64,000 nucleotides of DNA from Marivivens donghaensis (GCF_023541015.1 NZ_JALNPR010000004.1:124001-188000), one strand, 5' to 3'. Numbered from the stretch's first letter, positions 36,557 to 45,913 are shown. Numbers and translations are program-made. The notes: generated by a model not told the origin, from the sequence alone.

Positions 36557-37180
36557 TTAATCAGTGAGAGTCGCCCGCATCAAGGCTCCAATCGTAGACG
36601 GCTCTAGACCAAACCCATGTTTGTCTACCTCGTTCGATGCGGCCAACCGTGCTTCGGCGGTCTTATTCTGGGCGAGCTTCCATGTGCCATCGACAGAGGT
36701 GATGGTCAGTCGAACAGGAACGATCTGCCGCATCATTCGCTCAATGACCTCGCTGGGCATTTTCTCCGTTCTCCAAGGCTTCTTTGGCAGAAGGCGCGAT
36801 TCGAAAAACGCCGATTGGCGGTCGAGCATGTCGCGCATTGTGTCATCAGGCAGCTTTTCGAGGGTTCCGCGCAGATGTGCCGCCACGTAGTTCCAAGTCG
36901 GCACTTGATCGTCGAGGCCATACCAATCGGGCGATATGTAACTATCGGCCCCGTTCACGGCCAAAAGACACTTTTGAGGCTCTGATAGGGCACGGACGAT
37001 CGGGTTGGACCGAACGAGGTGAACATCGGCGGTCTTGCCATCCTCGGAGAGCAGAAACGGCACATGAGAGGCCAGCGGCCCTTCATCACCGTTGACGGTC
37101 AGGGTTCCAAACGCACGATTCCGAGCGAATTCGGTAGCTTGGTCGGGTGGCGTCTGTCTGTAGATCGGATTCGGGTGCAT
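36557..37180 (-). CDS. FMN-binding PaiB-family protein
   Basis: 207 residues. PaiB-like split-barrel: FARNRAFGTLTVNGDEGPLA, SHVPFLL, VNGADSYISPDWYG and VPTWNYVAAHLRG. PaiB proteins bind flavin and are called negative regulators of degradative enzymes and sporulation in Bacillus, though many are general FMN/pyridoxamine oxidase-like proteins. Start MHPNPIYR (37180) lies after the mtaB stop; the longer frame would overlap mtaB by 29 bases. Confidence 0.85.
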   Translation of the reverse strand: MHPNPIYRQTPPDQATEFARNRAFGTLTVNGDEGPLASHVPFLLSEDGKTADVHLVRSNPIVRALSEPQKCLLAVNGADSYISPDWYGLDDQVPTWNYVAAHLRGTLEKLPDDTMRDMLDRQSAFFESRLLPKKPWRTEKMPSEVIERMMRQIVPVRLTITSVDGTWKLAQNKTAEARLAASNEVDKHGFGLEPSTIGALMRATLTD

Positions 37181-37220
37181 GGGGCGCTTTCGTTTGGCGT
37201 GTCGTATCGACAGCCAACGA

Positions 37221-38474
37221 TCAGGCGCGAAGCTGTTGTCCGTCAACACCCAGAATTGTAGCGGTCACAATTTCCGATTCGGGCTGGTCTGTTTCGAACA
37301 TCACTTCGGTGAATTGTTCGGTCCGACCCATACGCGCGTTTTCCATCAAAATCTGATGCGTCCGGCCGATTTGTTGCGCCAGATGGGCGGCGACTCGTTC
37401 GTCCCCTTTTGCGCGAAGACGGGCGGCGCGATCTTTGATGAGTTTTCCGTTCACTTGCGGCATTCGTGCGGCTGGTGTGCCCTGACGGATCGAATAGGGA
37501 AACACATGAAGCCACGTCAGATGGCATTCATCGACCAGACGTAGTGAGTTTTGGAAATGCTCTTCGGTCTCGGTCGGGAAGCCCGCGATAATGTCTGCAC
37601 CGAACGTCATGTCGGGGCGCAGCTTAATCGCGTCTTCGGCAAAGCGGATCGCATCATCACGGAGGTGGCGGCGCTTCATCCGTTTGAGGATCAAATCATC
37701 ACCATGCTGTAGCGACAAATGCAGGTGAGGCATGAGCCGAGGTTCAGTAGCGATGGCCTGCATGAGGTTTTCGTCAACTTCGATAGAATCGATGGAACTG
37801 ATCCGAAGGCGACGAAGGTCTGGCACCAGTTTCAAGATTCGCATGACCAGATCGCCGAGTTTCGGCGTGGCGGGGAGGTCGGCGCCCCACGAGGTCAGGT
37901 CCACACCGGTGAGGACGACTTCGTTATATCCCTTATCGACCAAGCGTTTGATCTGATCGACCACGACACCAGCAGGGACCGAGCGAGAGTTGCCGCGGCC
38001 AAACGGGATAATGCAAAACGTGCAGCGGTGATCGCAGCCGTTCTGGACCTGAACATAAGCGCGCGAACGTGTCCCAAATCCGTCGATCAAATGACCAGCG
38101 GTTTCAGTGACCGACATGATGTCGTCGACGCGCACAGCCTCGGTTTGACCAATGAGGTCGGGGGCCATGGATGCCCAAGTATCCGCCTGCATCTTTTCGG
38201 TGTTGCCGATGACGCGAGTTACTTCGGGCATCGCCGCAAATGTTTCTGGTTCGACCTGAGCGGCACAGCCCGTCACGATCAGAACTGCATCAGGGTTTTC
38301 ACGACGAAGTTTGCGAATCTCTTGTTTGGCTTTGCGCACGGCCTCGGATGTCACCGCACAGGTATTCACGACCACAGCGTTTTCGACCCCTGCTTTCGCA
38401 GCAAGATCTTTCATCGCTTCGGTCTCGTAGGCGTTCAGGCGGCAGCCCAAGGTCGAAAAGACAGGTGCGCTCAT
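37221..38474 (-). CDS. mtaB: tRNA t6A37 methylthiotransferase
   Basis: 417 residues. N-terminal UPF0004 domain with cluster Cys in TLGCRLNAYE, VVNTCAVTSEA and VTGCAAQVEP; radical SAM CDHRCTFCIIPFGRGNSRS; C-terminal TRAM-like region. It inserts methylthio on t6A37 in tRNAs reading ANN codons. The start overlaps dapF's stop by four bases (ATGA), so dapF-mtaB is an operon. Confidence 0.94.
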   Translation of the reverse strand: MSAPVFSTLGCRLNAYETEAMKDLAAKAGVENAVVVNTCAVTSEAVRKAKQEIRKLRRENPDAVLIVTGCAAQVEPETFAAMPEVTRVIGNTEKMQADTWASMAPDLIGQTEAVRVDDIMSVTETAGHLIDGFGTRSRAYVQVQNGCDHRCTFCIIPFGRGNSRSVPAGVVVDQIKRLVDKGYNEVVLTGVDLTSWGADLPATPKLGDLVMRILKLVPDLRRLRISSIDSIEVDENLMQAIATEPRLMPHLHLSLQHGDDLILKRMKRRHLRDDAIRFAEDAIKLRPDMTFGADIIAGFPTETEEHFQNSLRLVDECHLTWLHVFPYSIRQGTPAARMPQVNGKLIKDRAARLRAKGDERVAAHLAQQIGRTHQILMENARMGRTEQFTEVMFETDQPESEIVTATILGVDGQQLRA

Positions 38475-39283
38475 CGCCAGATACCATCAAACACATGCGC
38501 CGTTGGCCCAGTCATCCAGACGCCATCCTCGCGCCAGTCGATGTGGAGGGTGCCGCCATCCAGATCAATCCGTACCATGCGCCCTGTGAGCCCCCTGCGG
38601 GCCGCTGCGACAGCTGTCGCACATGAAGATGACCCAGATGCCAGCGTTAGGCCAGCGCCACGTTCCCAAACCCGCATACGAATGTGATCAGGTCCAACAA
38701 CCGTGGCGACCTGCACATTCGTGCGCTGGGGGTAGAGCGGGTGATGTTCGATTGTGGGTCCAAAGGTGGTCAGATCGACAGCCTCGGCATCGTCGACAAA
38801 GAACGTGCAGTGTGGGTTGCCCATCCCAGTTGCCGTGGGGGAGCCGTCCATCGGCAGTGACAGCGTATCCATTTCACGAGCGAGCGGGATTTCGTCCCAG
38901 TTCAGCTGAGGTGGCCCCATATTCACCGAGGTCAGGCCATTGCCTGCATCTTCGGCGAATAGGGTGCCGCGATCTGTGGTGATCGTGAGGGCGGATTTGC
39001 CCGTGCGATCCATTTCCCAGCGGGCAATACAGCGAGTCGCGTTTCCACAGGCGGCGGATTGCGATCCGTCAGAGTTCCAAAAGACCAGATGAAGGTCCGA
39101 ATTTCGGCCTTCGTGAATGGTCGCCAGTTGATCGAACCCGATTCCCATGTGGCGATCGGCCATGGCAATAGCCAAGGTTTCGTCCACGACAGTGCCGAGG
39201 ACGCGTTCATCAATGACTACGAAATCATTGCCCAAACCGTGCATTTTCATGAACGGCAGGCCAGTATTTTGTTCTGCGCGCAT
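38471..39283 (-). CDS. dapF: Diaminopimelate epimerase
   Basis: 270 residues. The two catalytic Cys are in SAACGNATRC and SGSSSCATAVA; KMHGLGNDFVVID is the N-terminal signature. It interconverts LL- and meso-diaminopimelate for lysine and peptidoglycan. The start lacks an obvious upstream alternative. Confidence 0.96.
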   Translation of the reverse strand: MRAEQNTGLPFMKMHGLGNDFVVIDERVLGTVVDETLAIAMADRHMGIGFDQLATIHEGRNSDLHLVFWNSDGSQSAACGNATRCIARWEMDRTGKSALTITTDRGTLFAEDAGNGLTSVNMGPPQLNWDEIPLAREMDTLSLPMDGSPTATGMGNPHCTFFVDDAEAVDLTTFGPTIEHHPLYPQRTNVQVATVVGPDHIRMRVWERGAGLTLASGSSSCATAVAAARRGLTGRMVRIDLDGGTLHIDWREDGVWMTGPTAHVFDGIWR

Positions 39284-39377
39284 GGTGGTCGTATACGCCT
39301 CGATAAAAATTAAATCCAGAGATCGCGATTTTCGGGTTGACCCTACCCAGCGACCTTTCTAGAAGCCGCACCACAGT

Positions 39378-39453
39378 GGGCCGTTAGCTCAGTTGGTAGA
39401 GCAACTGACTTTTAATCAGTGGGTCGCAGGTTCGAATCCTGCACGGCTCACCA
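39378..39453 (+). tRNA. tRNA-Lys (TTT)
   Basis: 76 bases including encoded CCA. Acceptor GGGCCGT pairs with ACGGCTC; the D arm contains AGCTCAGTTGGTAGAGC; anticodon loop CTTTTAA gives TTT; T arm GCAGG-TTCGAAT-CCTGC. Confidence 0.98.
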
Positions 39454-39471
39454 CTTTCTCTAAAGAGAACG

Positions 39472-39500
39472 AAAAAAGGCGCCTTTCGGGCGCCTTTTTT
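39472..39500. terminator. Terminator after tRNA-Lys
   Basis: AAAAAAGGCGCC-TTTC-GGGCGCCTTTTTT. Symmetric, so it also serves the convergent membrane-protein gene. Confidence 0.93.
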
Positions 39501-39546
39501 GTTTCTCAGGCTTAATTTTACAGGTTTTTCTGGGTTTCCGAGCTTT

Positions 39547-40089
39547 TCACGCCATTCGGCGTTCGATTCGAAACACGAATACCAAAATCACCATCAGGAA
39601 GAATTGACCGGAAATATCGCCGATCAAATAACCAATCCCCTGAATCACGTCGGTCCCATAGACCAAACAATTGAGAATCGAATTGGCCAATGATGCGATT
39701 CCTCCTGCGATGAGGAGCAATTTCCACTGGGACATTGATTTGAGGGAGGTAATTTTCGTGCCGCTTACGGCCTCGACGGCGAGTATCCCTCCGATTCCGA
39801 CGACTGATCCGACGAGCGTTGTCAAAACAGAGGATTCTGTGATCGACCCGATTCCTTGGGACGAAATGTGCGACAGCAAAGCGCCTGGAAAAATGTAGAG
39901 GATCGACTTTTCGCGATAGAGCCATGCCGTCAGTAGGCGGACGCCGTGCGGTAAAAATAGCAGGCTCAAGTAGTTGGGAAGATTACCCAGAAAATAGGTC
40001 TGGATCGGGCCCAGAACAAAAATCGAAATCCAAAAGGCAATCAGGAAGCAGGCGGAAACGACGACCGTTCTCAGGACCTCATTTCTCAT
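39547..40089 (-). CDS. Hypothetical membrane protein
   Basis: 180 residues with about five membrane segments (VVVSACFLIAFWISIFVLG; YLSLLFLPHGVRLLTAWLY; LTTLVGSVVGIGGILAVEAV; LLIAGGIASLANSILNCLVY; FFLMVILVFVFRIERRM). The FLPHGVRLLTAW motif in a sensor-like membrane domain resembles MASE1-type domains, but no output domain is attached. Function unknown. Downstream of a small winged-helix gene on the same strand, 40 bases apart. Confidence 0.65.
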   Translation of the reverse strand: MRNEVLRTVVVSACFLIAFWISIFVLGPIQTYFLGNLPNYLSLLFLPHGVRLLTAWLYREKSILYIFPGALLSHISSQGIGSITESSVLTTLVGSVVGIGGILAVEAVSGTKITSLKSMSQWKLLLIAGGIASLANSILNCLVYGTDVIQGIGYLIGDISGQFFLMVILVFVFRIERRMA

Positions 40090-40129
40090 ACGTCTTATCG
40101 CTTCCGATATAATCCGACTCGGAGAGTCA

Positions 40130-40423
40130 CTATTTGAGTTCTGGGTTCAAACGATACCAGCCTTTTCCGAGGTCAGCATCGGACACCAAATAGCCCTTCA
40201 TGTCCAACACGCGGAGCGCACGGAAAAAAGACGCGCGGGGGACTGACGACGTCAGCTTGTGAGCCATAAGGTCTGCGGTTTTTAGGGTCCCTGTGGACAT
40301 CGAAACTTCGGCCGCTGCAGAGAGCAAGTCACGCTCAACGTCAGTGAGTTCGCTTAGCCCGAGTGAGCGTTCCATATCCCGAAGAAGAACGCGCAGTTGC
40401 GAGATTGCTTTGAGACTAGACAT
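40130..40423 (-). CDS. Small winged-helix (MarR-like) regulator
   Basis: 97 residues. Helix-turn-helix suggested by KTADLMAHKLTSSVPRASFF followed by RALRVLDMKGYLVSDADLG (wing). No sensor domain. Probably a local transcription regulator, perhaps of the membrane-protein gene downstream. The 180-base region between it and the Anbu gene holds no further gene. Confidence 0.65.
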   Translation of the reverse strand: MSSLKAISQLRVLLRDMERSLGLSELTDVERDLLSAAAEVSMSTGTLKTADLMAHKLTSSVPRASFFRALRVLDMKGYLVSDADLGKGWYRLNPELK

Positions 40424-40602
40424 GGCCGATTAGGTACCTTCGATATTGCGTCTGGTGCTGATACCGCAAACGCGCAGTGTTTTACGCGTGCTCAGAAGAC
40501 GTAGATGGTGGTTAATATGGGTAATCACCGTAAATTTCTAGACGCGTTTGTGGCATCGTAACACACATCTGAGTATTTCGCTCCATCAAACGATAAAAAA
40601 TA

Positions 40603-41334
40603 TCAAAGTGAGATTTCAGGAAGGCTGTCGAATGCAGCTTTTAGGGCATCGCCCCAGCCGTCTGTGATTGATCTAAAAGACGGATCTTCTGCTGTGATCC
40701 GCTTCGAAAGGCCCCGCTGATAGCTATCGGTTGTATAGATCTGGAGATCGAGCGGGAGACCCACTGAAAGGTTCGCTTTGATGGTCGAGTCAAAACTGAC
40801 AAGCAGCAGCTTGACAGCGGCTTCCCAGCTCATGTCGGGATCGTAAGCCCGAACAAGGATCGGTCGGCCATATTTCGTCTCGCCAATCTGGAAAAACGGT
40901 GTCTCATCGCTCGCTTCGATAAAGTTGCCTTCGGGGTAGATCAAGAACATCCGCGGTGGGCTGCCTTTGATCTGTCCGCCGACCAATACCGTGGCATTGA
41001 AGGTCGAGTCTGCGCGTTGCCCCGCGTCGGCATTGCGCGCGATCACTTCGCGCAATGTGTCCCCGATCAAACGGGCGACTTGAAACATCGAAGGCGCTTC
41101 GAGGATGGAGGGCGACCGATTGTCAGGCGCCTTCGTTCGCTCTTCGAGCATTGAGATCACGGCTTGAGTGGTGGCGAGGTTTCCGGCCGTCATCAAGGTG
41201 ATGCAACGTTCCCCAGGAACTTCGAAGGTGAACATTTTGCGGAAGGTCGAAATGTTGTCGACACCCGCATTGGTTCGCGTGTCCGACATGAAAATCAGAC
41301 CGTTGTTCAACTGCATCCCGACACAATAGGTCAT
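40603..41334 (-). CDS. anbu: Anbu: proteasome-type peptidase (ancestral beta subunit)
   Basis: 243 residues of the proteasome beta (Ntn-hydrolase) fold. It starts Met-Thr-Tyr; removal of Met would expose the catalytic Thr. GLIFMSDTRTNAG and the Lys-containing FRKMFTFE follow the proteasome pattern; later LVGGQIKGSPPRMFLIYPEGNF. It forms the last gene of a four-gene unit with transglutaminase, alpha-E and ATP-grasp genes, the conserved Anbu context. Family oligomers are known, but the natural substrate is not. Cytosolic. Confidence 0.9.
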   Translation of the reverse strand: MTYCVGMQLNNGLIFMSDTRTNAGVDNISTFRKMFTFEVPGERCITLMTAGNLATTQAVISMLEERTKAPDNRSPSILEAPSMFQVARLIGDTLREVIARNADAGQRADSTFNATVLVGGQIKGSPPRMFLIYPEGNFIEASDETPFFQIGETKYGRPILVRAYDPDMSWEAAVKLLLVSFDSTIKANLSVGLPLDLQIYTTDSYQRGLSKRITAEDPSFRSITDGWGDALKAAFDSLPEISL

Positions 41335-41346
41335 CTTACTCGTCCG

Positions 41347-42150
41347 TTACTGCTGCACTTGCAACTGGACCGCCATGCTTTCGGAAGCGGTTCCAAATCG
41401 CGTTCCCGATACAGGGGCAGCGTCTGCATAGTCCAGCCCTGACGCGACACGAACATACCGACTATCAGGCGAAATACCATTCGAGATGTCGAAACCAACC
41501 CATCCGAGGTCTTTGACATAGGCCTCGGCCCAAGCATGTGTCGCGTCCTGATGCGTGCGATCGTCCATCATCAGATAGCCCGAGATGTAGCGGCTCGGCA
41601 GGTTCATAGCGCGGCAACAGGCAATAAAGATATGCGAGTGGTCTTGGCACACGCCGTGCCCTGCTTGGGCTGCATCCTCTGCGGAATAACCAACATTGGA
41701 TGCACCGATTTCGTAGGCAACCTTGGCGCGGATTACGTTTGATAAATCGTGCAGCCACGCCAACGTGCCCACTTCGCCCGAAACTTGCCCGAGAATTTTC
41801 CGACAGGCTGATCCTGCTTTGGTGAGGGGTGTTTGCTGTTCAAAGAGCCACAGAGGCGCGAAGCCCTGATGCTGACCCGTAATACCATTCGTTTCTCTGA
41901 TATCGACCTGACCGCTGCTGGTAACTTTGACCTCGGTCACATCCGCGTCGAAGCTGATCAAGGTCACGTGGTTGCAATTCTGATCATCGTATTCGACCTC
42001 GATCTTTCCGCCTTCGACATCGACAACCCAATTGCGCACGGTCTGCCCGTGGTGATCTTTAGGACGCAACCGAAGCTGGAGCAGCGCGTAAGGCACTGGC
42101 TCATCGTAGTGATAGGTCGTTGTGTGCTGGATGGAGAGCGTTTGGGTCAT
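41347..42150 (-). CDS. Transglutaminase-like cysteine protease of the Anbu operon
   Basis: 267 residues. N-terminal bacterial transglutaminase-like beta domain (LSIQHTTTYHYDEPVPYALLQ), then the papain-like core with catalytic Cys168 (GVCQDHSH), His205 (THAWAEAYV) and Asp221 (GFDISNG). It probably cleaves or transfers peptides, perhaps releasing or processing a product made by the ATP-grasp partner. Overlaps alpha-E by four bases. Confidence 0.9.
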   Translation of the reverse strand: MTQTLSIQHTTTYHYDEPVPYALLQLRLRPKDHHGQTVRNWVVDVEGGKIEVEYDDQNCNHVTLISFDADVTEVKVTSSGQVDIRETNGITGQHQGFAPLWLFEQQTPLTKAGSACRKILGQVSGEVGTLAWLHDLSNVIRAKVAYEIGASNVGYSAEDAAQAGHGVCQDHSHIFIACCRAMNLPSRYISGYLMMDDRTHQDATHAWAEAYVKDLGWVGFDISNGISPDSRYVRVASGLDYADAAPVSGTRFGTASESMAVQLQVQQ

Positions 42151-43091
42151 TGTGTGAAACGATAATCAACTTCGATTTGCTGGCCGAGGAGGGCGTTATC
42201 CTTGAGGAAAAGTTGGATGTATTCGTGCAGGCCAGTGTCGAAAATCTCATCAATGCTGGACTGCATGGTTTGGAGTGCGAGCTTTTCGGCCAGATCATGA
42301 CAGGGCAATCGCGTCTGATAGTCCGACATCAGGTAGCCAAGGTTCGCCCGTATTTTCTCTATGCAAAACGCGAGGCTTCGGGGCATCCGACGGTCTAGGA
42401 TGAGGAATTGCGCGATTTCGCGAGGACGCGGGTCTTGGCCATAGGCCATCTGAAAACCGCCTTCGGCAGAAACAGATCGCAGGATTGTTTGCCATTGGAC
42501 GTTATCGAGCGACGACCCAACGGCCATCGCGGATGGCAACAGAACGTAGTATTTCACATCGAGGATGCGCGCCGTGTTGTCCGCCCGCTCTGAAAACGTG
42601 CCGATGCGGGCGAAGTTGTAGATATCGTTCCGCAGCATCGTTCCATGAAGCGCACCGCGCACATAGGCGCTGCGTTGGCGGATCAACTGAAGGACATGCG
42701 GCAGGTCACGTTCCGCGACTTTGCGAGCGAGTGCGGATTTGAGCGACATCCAGCATTCATTCACGGCCTCCCAAACTTCACGGGTCAGGGCTGTGCGAAC
42801 GGTTTTCGCGTTGTTGCGTGCGTATTCGACTGCGTTCAGGACACTAGACGGGTTGTCGCGGTCGCGAAGCATCCAGTCGATAACCTGATCACGGGTGACG
42901 ACACCGTCGTAAGCCACATTGTAACCATCAAGTACGGCAGCCGTCTGCATGACGCTGATCCATTCTTCGTCCGTCGATCCGCTGCGGGTGAGGGCGATGC
43001 GTAGTCCCGCTTCGATCAGGCGTGCCGTGTTTTCAGATCGTTCGAGATAGCGGAACATCCAGAAGAGGCCGCCGGCAGTTTTTCCCAGCAT
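42147..43091 (-). CDS. Alpha-E domain protein of the Anbu operon
   Basis: 314 residues, nearly all helical. It starts MLGKTAGGLFWMFRYLERSE, the hallmark of the alpha-E (DUF403) domain. Alpha-E proteins always accompany circularly permuted ATP-grasp and transglutaminase genes in predicted peptide-ligase systems. Biochemical role unknown. Three bases separate it from the ATP-grasp gene. Confidence 0.9.
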   Translation of the reverse strand: MLGKTAGGLFWMFRYLERSENTARLIEAGLRIALTRSGSTDEEWISVMQTAAVLDGYNVAYDGVVTRDQVIDWMLRDRDNPSSVLNAVEYARNNAKTVRTALTREVWEAVNECWMSLKSALARKVAERDLPHVLQLIRQRSAYVRGALHGTMLRNDIYNFARIGTFSERADNTARILDVKYYVLLPSAMAVGSSLDNVQWQTILRSVSAEGGFQMAYGQDPRPREIAQFLILDRRMPRSLAFCIEKIRANLGYLMSDYQTRLPCHDLAEKLALQTMQSSIDEIFDTGLHEYIQLFLKDNALLGQQIEVDYRFTQ

Positions 43092-43094
43092 TTT

Positions 43095-44522
43095 TTACTC
43101 CTCCAGAACCCAAGTATCTTTGGTGCCGCCACCTTGCGATGAGTTCACGACCAGGCTTCCTTTCTTGAGGGCGACGCGAGTTAGTCCCCCTGGTGTGATG
43201 TCGATCCTGTCAGGGCTGACCAAAACAAACGGCCGAAGATCGACGTGACGTGGTGCGAGGCCAGAGCGCGTAAAAATGGGCACGGTTGAGAGCGATAGAG
43301 TCGGCTGAGCGATATAGTTCGATGGCCGCGCCTTGAGCTTACGGCGGAACGTCTCGATGTCCTTTTTCGTCGCGGTCGGTCCAATGAGCATCCCGTAGCC
43401 GCCAGAGCCGTGAACTTCTTTGACGACCAATTCGGACAGGTTGTCGAGGACATAGGCGAGGCTATCAGGCTCGCTACAGCGCCATGTCGGGACGTTCTGA
43501 AGGATTGCCTTTTCGCCAGTGTAGAATTCGACGATGTCAGGCATGTAGCTATAAATTGCCTTGTCGTCGGCGATCCCTGTTCCAGGTGCGTTGGCGATTG
43601 TTATGCCGCCTGCCTTGTAGACATCCATGATACCTGGAACGCCGAGCTGGCTGTCAGGGTTGAAATTTAGTGGATCGAGGTAGTCATCATCCACGCGTCT
43701 ATACAGAACATCGATCGCTTTGTACCCTTCGGTCGTTCGCATCGCCACGCGACCATCGACGACTCGCAGGTCGTGGCCTTCAACCAACTCAACGCCCATT
43801 TTGTCGGCGAGGAAGCTGTGTTCGTAGTAGGCCGAATTGTAGATGCCCGGTGTCAGAACAGCGACCGTCGGTTTATCGGAGGTCGCGGCTGGTGCGCAAG
43901 CGGCTAGGGAGCGGCGCAACATCTTTGGGTAATTCGAGACAGGCAAAACCCGATTGCGTGCAAACAACTCAGGGAACATCTGCAGCATAGTTTCGCGGTT
44001 TTCGAGCATGTAGCTCACGCCAGACGGTGTCCGTGCGTTGTCTTCGAGGACGTAGAATTCGTCAGGCCCCGTGCGGACAAGGTCGATGCCAACAATATGC
44101 GTGTAAACACCACCTGCGGGACTGACGCCCATCATCTGCGGCAAGAAGGCCGCGTTCTTTGCGATCATTTCCGCAGGTAGACGTCCAGCACGCACGATTT
44201 CTTGGCGATGGTAGATGTCGTAAAGAAAGGCGTTGATTGCACGAACGCGTTGTTCGATCCCGCGCGATAGTCGGGCCCACTCGCGTCCCGAAATAACGCG
44301 CGGAACGATATCGAACGGGATCAGTCGTTCTGATGCGGCAGCGCGCCCATAGACGTTGAAGGTGATGCCAGTCAGGCGAAAGAGGTCTTCCGCCTCCCTC
44401 TGCTTTTTACGCAATCGGGCTGGATCTTCGCCGTCGAACCATGCGTTGAAATCCGTGTATGGGGCGCGAATGTCGTCCCCGTTTACACCTGTCATTTCGT
44501 CAAAAATATTGCGCTTTTCCAT
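43095..44522 (-). CDS. Circularly permuted ATP-grasp type 2 protein
   Basis: 475 residues from the chosen ATG. Family signatures: FNVYGRAAASERLIPFDIVP, RVISGREWARLSRGIEQRV, then VLEDNARTPSGVSYMLENR and KEVHGSGGYGMLIGP (nucleotide site) and a C-terminal VLVSPDRIDITPGGLTRVAL. Predicted to ligate an amine to a carboxylate using ATP, i.e. an amidoligase. It is the first gene of the Anbu operon. In-frame ATGs at 44567 and 44633 exist, but no good ribosome site is visible at any. Confidence 0.9.
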   Translation of the reverse strand: MEKRNIFDEMTGVNGDDIRAPYTDFNAWFDGEDPARLRKKQREAEDLFRLTGITFNVYGRAAASERLIPFDIVPRVISGREWARLSRGIEQRVRAINAFLYDIYHRQEIVRAGRLPAEMIAKNAAFLPQMMGVSPAGGVYTHIVGIDLVRTGPDEFYVLEDNARTPSGVSYMLENRETMLQMFPELFARNRVLPVSNYPKMLRRSLAACAPAATSDKPTVAVLTPGIYNSAYYEHSFLADKMGVELVEGHDLRVVDGRVAMRTTEGYKAIDVLYRRVDDDYLDPLNFNPDSQLGVPGIMDVYKAGGITIANAPGTGIADDKAIYSYMPDIVEFYTGEKAILQNVPTWRCSEPDSLAYVLDNLSELVVKEVHGSGGYGMLIGPTATKKDIETFRRKLKARPSNYIAQPTLSLSTVPIFTRSGLAPRHVDLRPFVLVSPDRIDITPGGLTRVALKKGSLVVNSSQGGGTKDTWVLEE

Positions 44523-44652
44523 AGGCTCGATCTTAGAAGCGAGCATGGGGCGCACAATTGGAACCATGATTGGTTGCGCATGCGAAATGGACTTTTGTTT
44601 AAAAAATAGGCAGCCCCAACCCCGTGAGTGCACTGTCTGGGGCTGAAAAAGA

Positions 44653-44679
44653 AATCAGCGCAAAAATTTTGCGCTGATT
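44653..44679 (-). terminator. Terminator of the lacI-type gene
   Basis: AATCAGCGCAAAA-A-TTTTGCGCTGATT, thirteen-base perfect arms, followed on the minus strand by TTCTTTTTC. Confidence 0.88.
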
Positions 44680-44698
44680 CTCTTTGCAATCGATCAAA

Positions 44699-45724
44699 TT
44701 ACGAGCGGTTGAGCGTGTCGCCAGGCTGCAGCTTTGGCGTTAGCTCAACGACGAGCCCTTCGTCGGCGTCTGGGTTGGTCACGCGGTCGGCGAGGATTTG
44801 CGCCGCACGGCGGCCAATCTCGCGGCGACAGGCGTCCATGGATGCCAATTTGCGCGGCAAACCATCCAACAGCTCAACGCCGTTAAAGCCAGCAATGCCG
44901 ATGCGACCCGGAATGTCATAGCCTTGCTCGATGAGGTAGAGCAGACCACCAGCACCGATCATGTCGTTAGAAAAATACATGAAGTCGAGGTCAGGGCTGC
45001 GCTTGAGCATCTTTTCAGTCAGTTCGCGCCCTTTAGCCAGCGCCGATCCGCCCGAATAGAACTCCTGATCCGAGATTTCTATCCCAGCCTTGGCGAGCGT
45101 CTGGGTAAAGCCTTCGAACCGCTTACGAGCTCGGTGGTCGAGCGGCATCTTCGTCCCGATAAAGCCGATCTTGCGATAGCCGTTCTGGAGGATCGACTCC
45201 GCCATTTTCCGACCGGCGCGGCGATGGGAAATGCCGACGCAGGCATCAACAGGGTGGCCGTCGACATCCATGATCTCTACCACTGGGCAGCCAGCCTGAC
45301 GGAGCATTGCGCGCGACGCATCAGAATGCTCAAGGCCTGCGATGATCACGCCCGATGGACGCCACGACAGCATCTCAAACAGGACCTTCTCTTCTTTTTC
45401 GGGAAGGTAGTCCGTCACGCCCACAACAGGTTGAAGGTCGGTGTCGGCCAAAATCTCTGAAACGCCAGACAGCACTTCGGGGAAAACCATGTTCCCAAGG
45501 CTGGGGATGATTACCGCCACTAGGTTCACACGTTGCGACGCCAGTGCGCCTGCGATTTTGTTCGGAACGTACCCGAGAGACTTTGCAGCATCCTGTACCC
45601 GTTTGCGGGTCGCATCGCTCACGTCCCCCTTATTGCGTAAAACGCGGCTGACGGTCATTTCGCTGACGCCAGATGCCTCGGACACGTCGCGAAGTGTAAG
45701 GGGGCGTTTGCTAGGAGCTTTCAC
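44699..45724 (-). CDS. LacI/GntR-type transcription regulator
   Basis: 341 residues. LacI helix-turn-helix LRDVSEASGVSEMTVSRVLR with hinge NKIAGALASQR, and a periplasmic-binding-like sensor domain (VIIPSLGNMVFPEVLSGVSE; IGFIGTKMPLDHRARKRFEG; IGIAGFNGVELLDGLPRKL). The sensor resembles GntR (gluconate) repressors. Target genes are not beside it, so its regulon is elsewhere or its own promoter. Next to the tRNA-Arg where the island is inserted. Confidence 0.9.
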   Translation of the reverse strand: MKAPSKRPLTLRDVSEASGVSEMTVSRVLRNKGDVSDATRKRVQDAAKSLGYVPNKIAGALASQRVNLVAVIIPSLGNMVFPEVLSGVSEILADTDLQPVVGVTDYLPEKEEKVLFEMLSWRPSGVIIAGLEHSDASRAMLRQAGCPVVEIMDVDGHPVDACVGISHRRAGRKMAESILQNGYRKIGFIGTKMPLDHRARKRFEGFTQTLAKAGIEISDQEFYSGGSALAKGRELTEKMLKRSPDLDFMYFSNDMIGAGGLLYLIEQGYDIPGRIGIAGFNGVELLDGLPRKLASMDACRREIGRRAAQILADRVTNPDADEGLVVELTPKLQPGDTLNRS

Positions 45725-45835
45725 GGCATTCGTCCTGTAACAGATTTATTACTCTGCATTTATCCACACATTCATCGCTAGTCCAAGCCCGAACGATTGA
45801 CGCCCGAAACAAAGGGAGGCATTCAAGGCAGCGAT

Positions 45836-45912
45836 GGCCCCGTGGCTCAACTGGATAGAGCAGCCCCCTCCTAAGGGGCAGGTTACAGGTTCAAGTCCTG
45901 TCGGGGTCACCA
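45836..45912 (+). tRNA. tRNA-Arg (CCT)
   Basis: 77 bases with encoded CCA. Acceptor GGCCCCG pairs with CGGGGTC; anticodon loop CTCCTAA gives CCT; T arm ACAGG-TTCAAGT-CCTGT. The 3' part is duplicated at 58992-59038, so this is the integration target of the adjacent island, and the tRNA stays intact after integration. Confidence 0.98.
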
Positions 45913-45913
45913 A
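45867..45913. repeat. Left attachment repeat (attL) in tRNA-Arg
   Basis: 47 bases from the anticodon stem of tRNA-Arg through CCA plus one A, identical to 58992-59038. Confidence 0.95.

Noticed and set aside
37719-38687. 322-codon plus-strand frame opposite mtaB/dapF
   Set aside because: Shadow of two conserved overlapping genes on the other strand.
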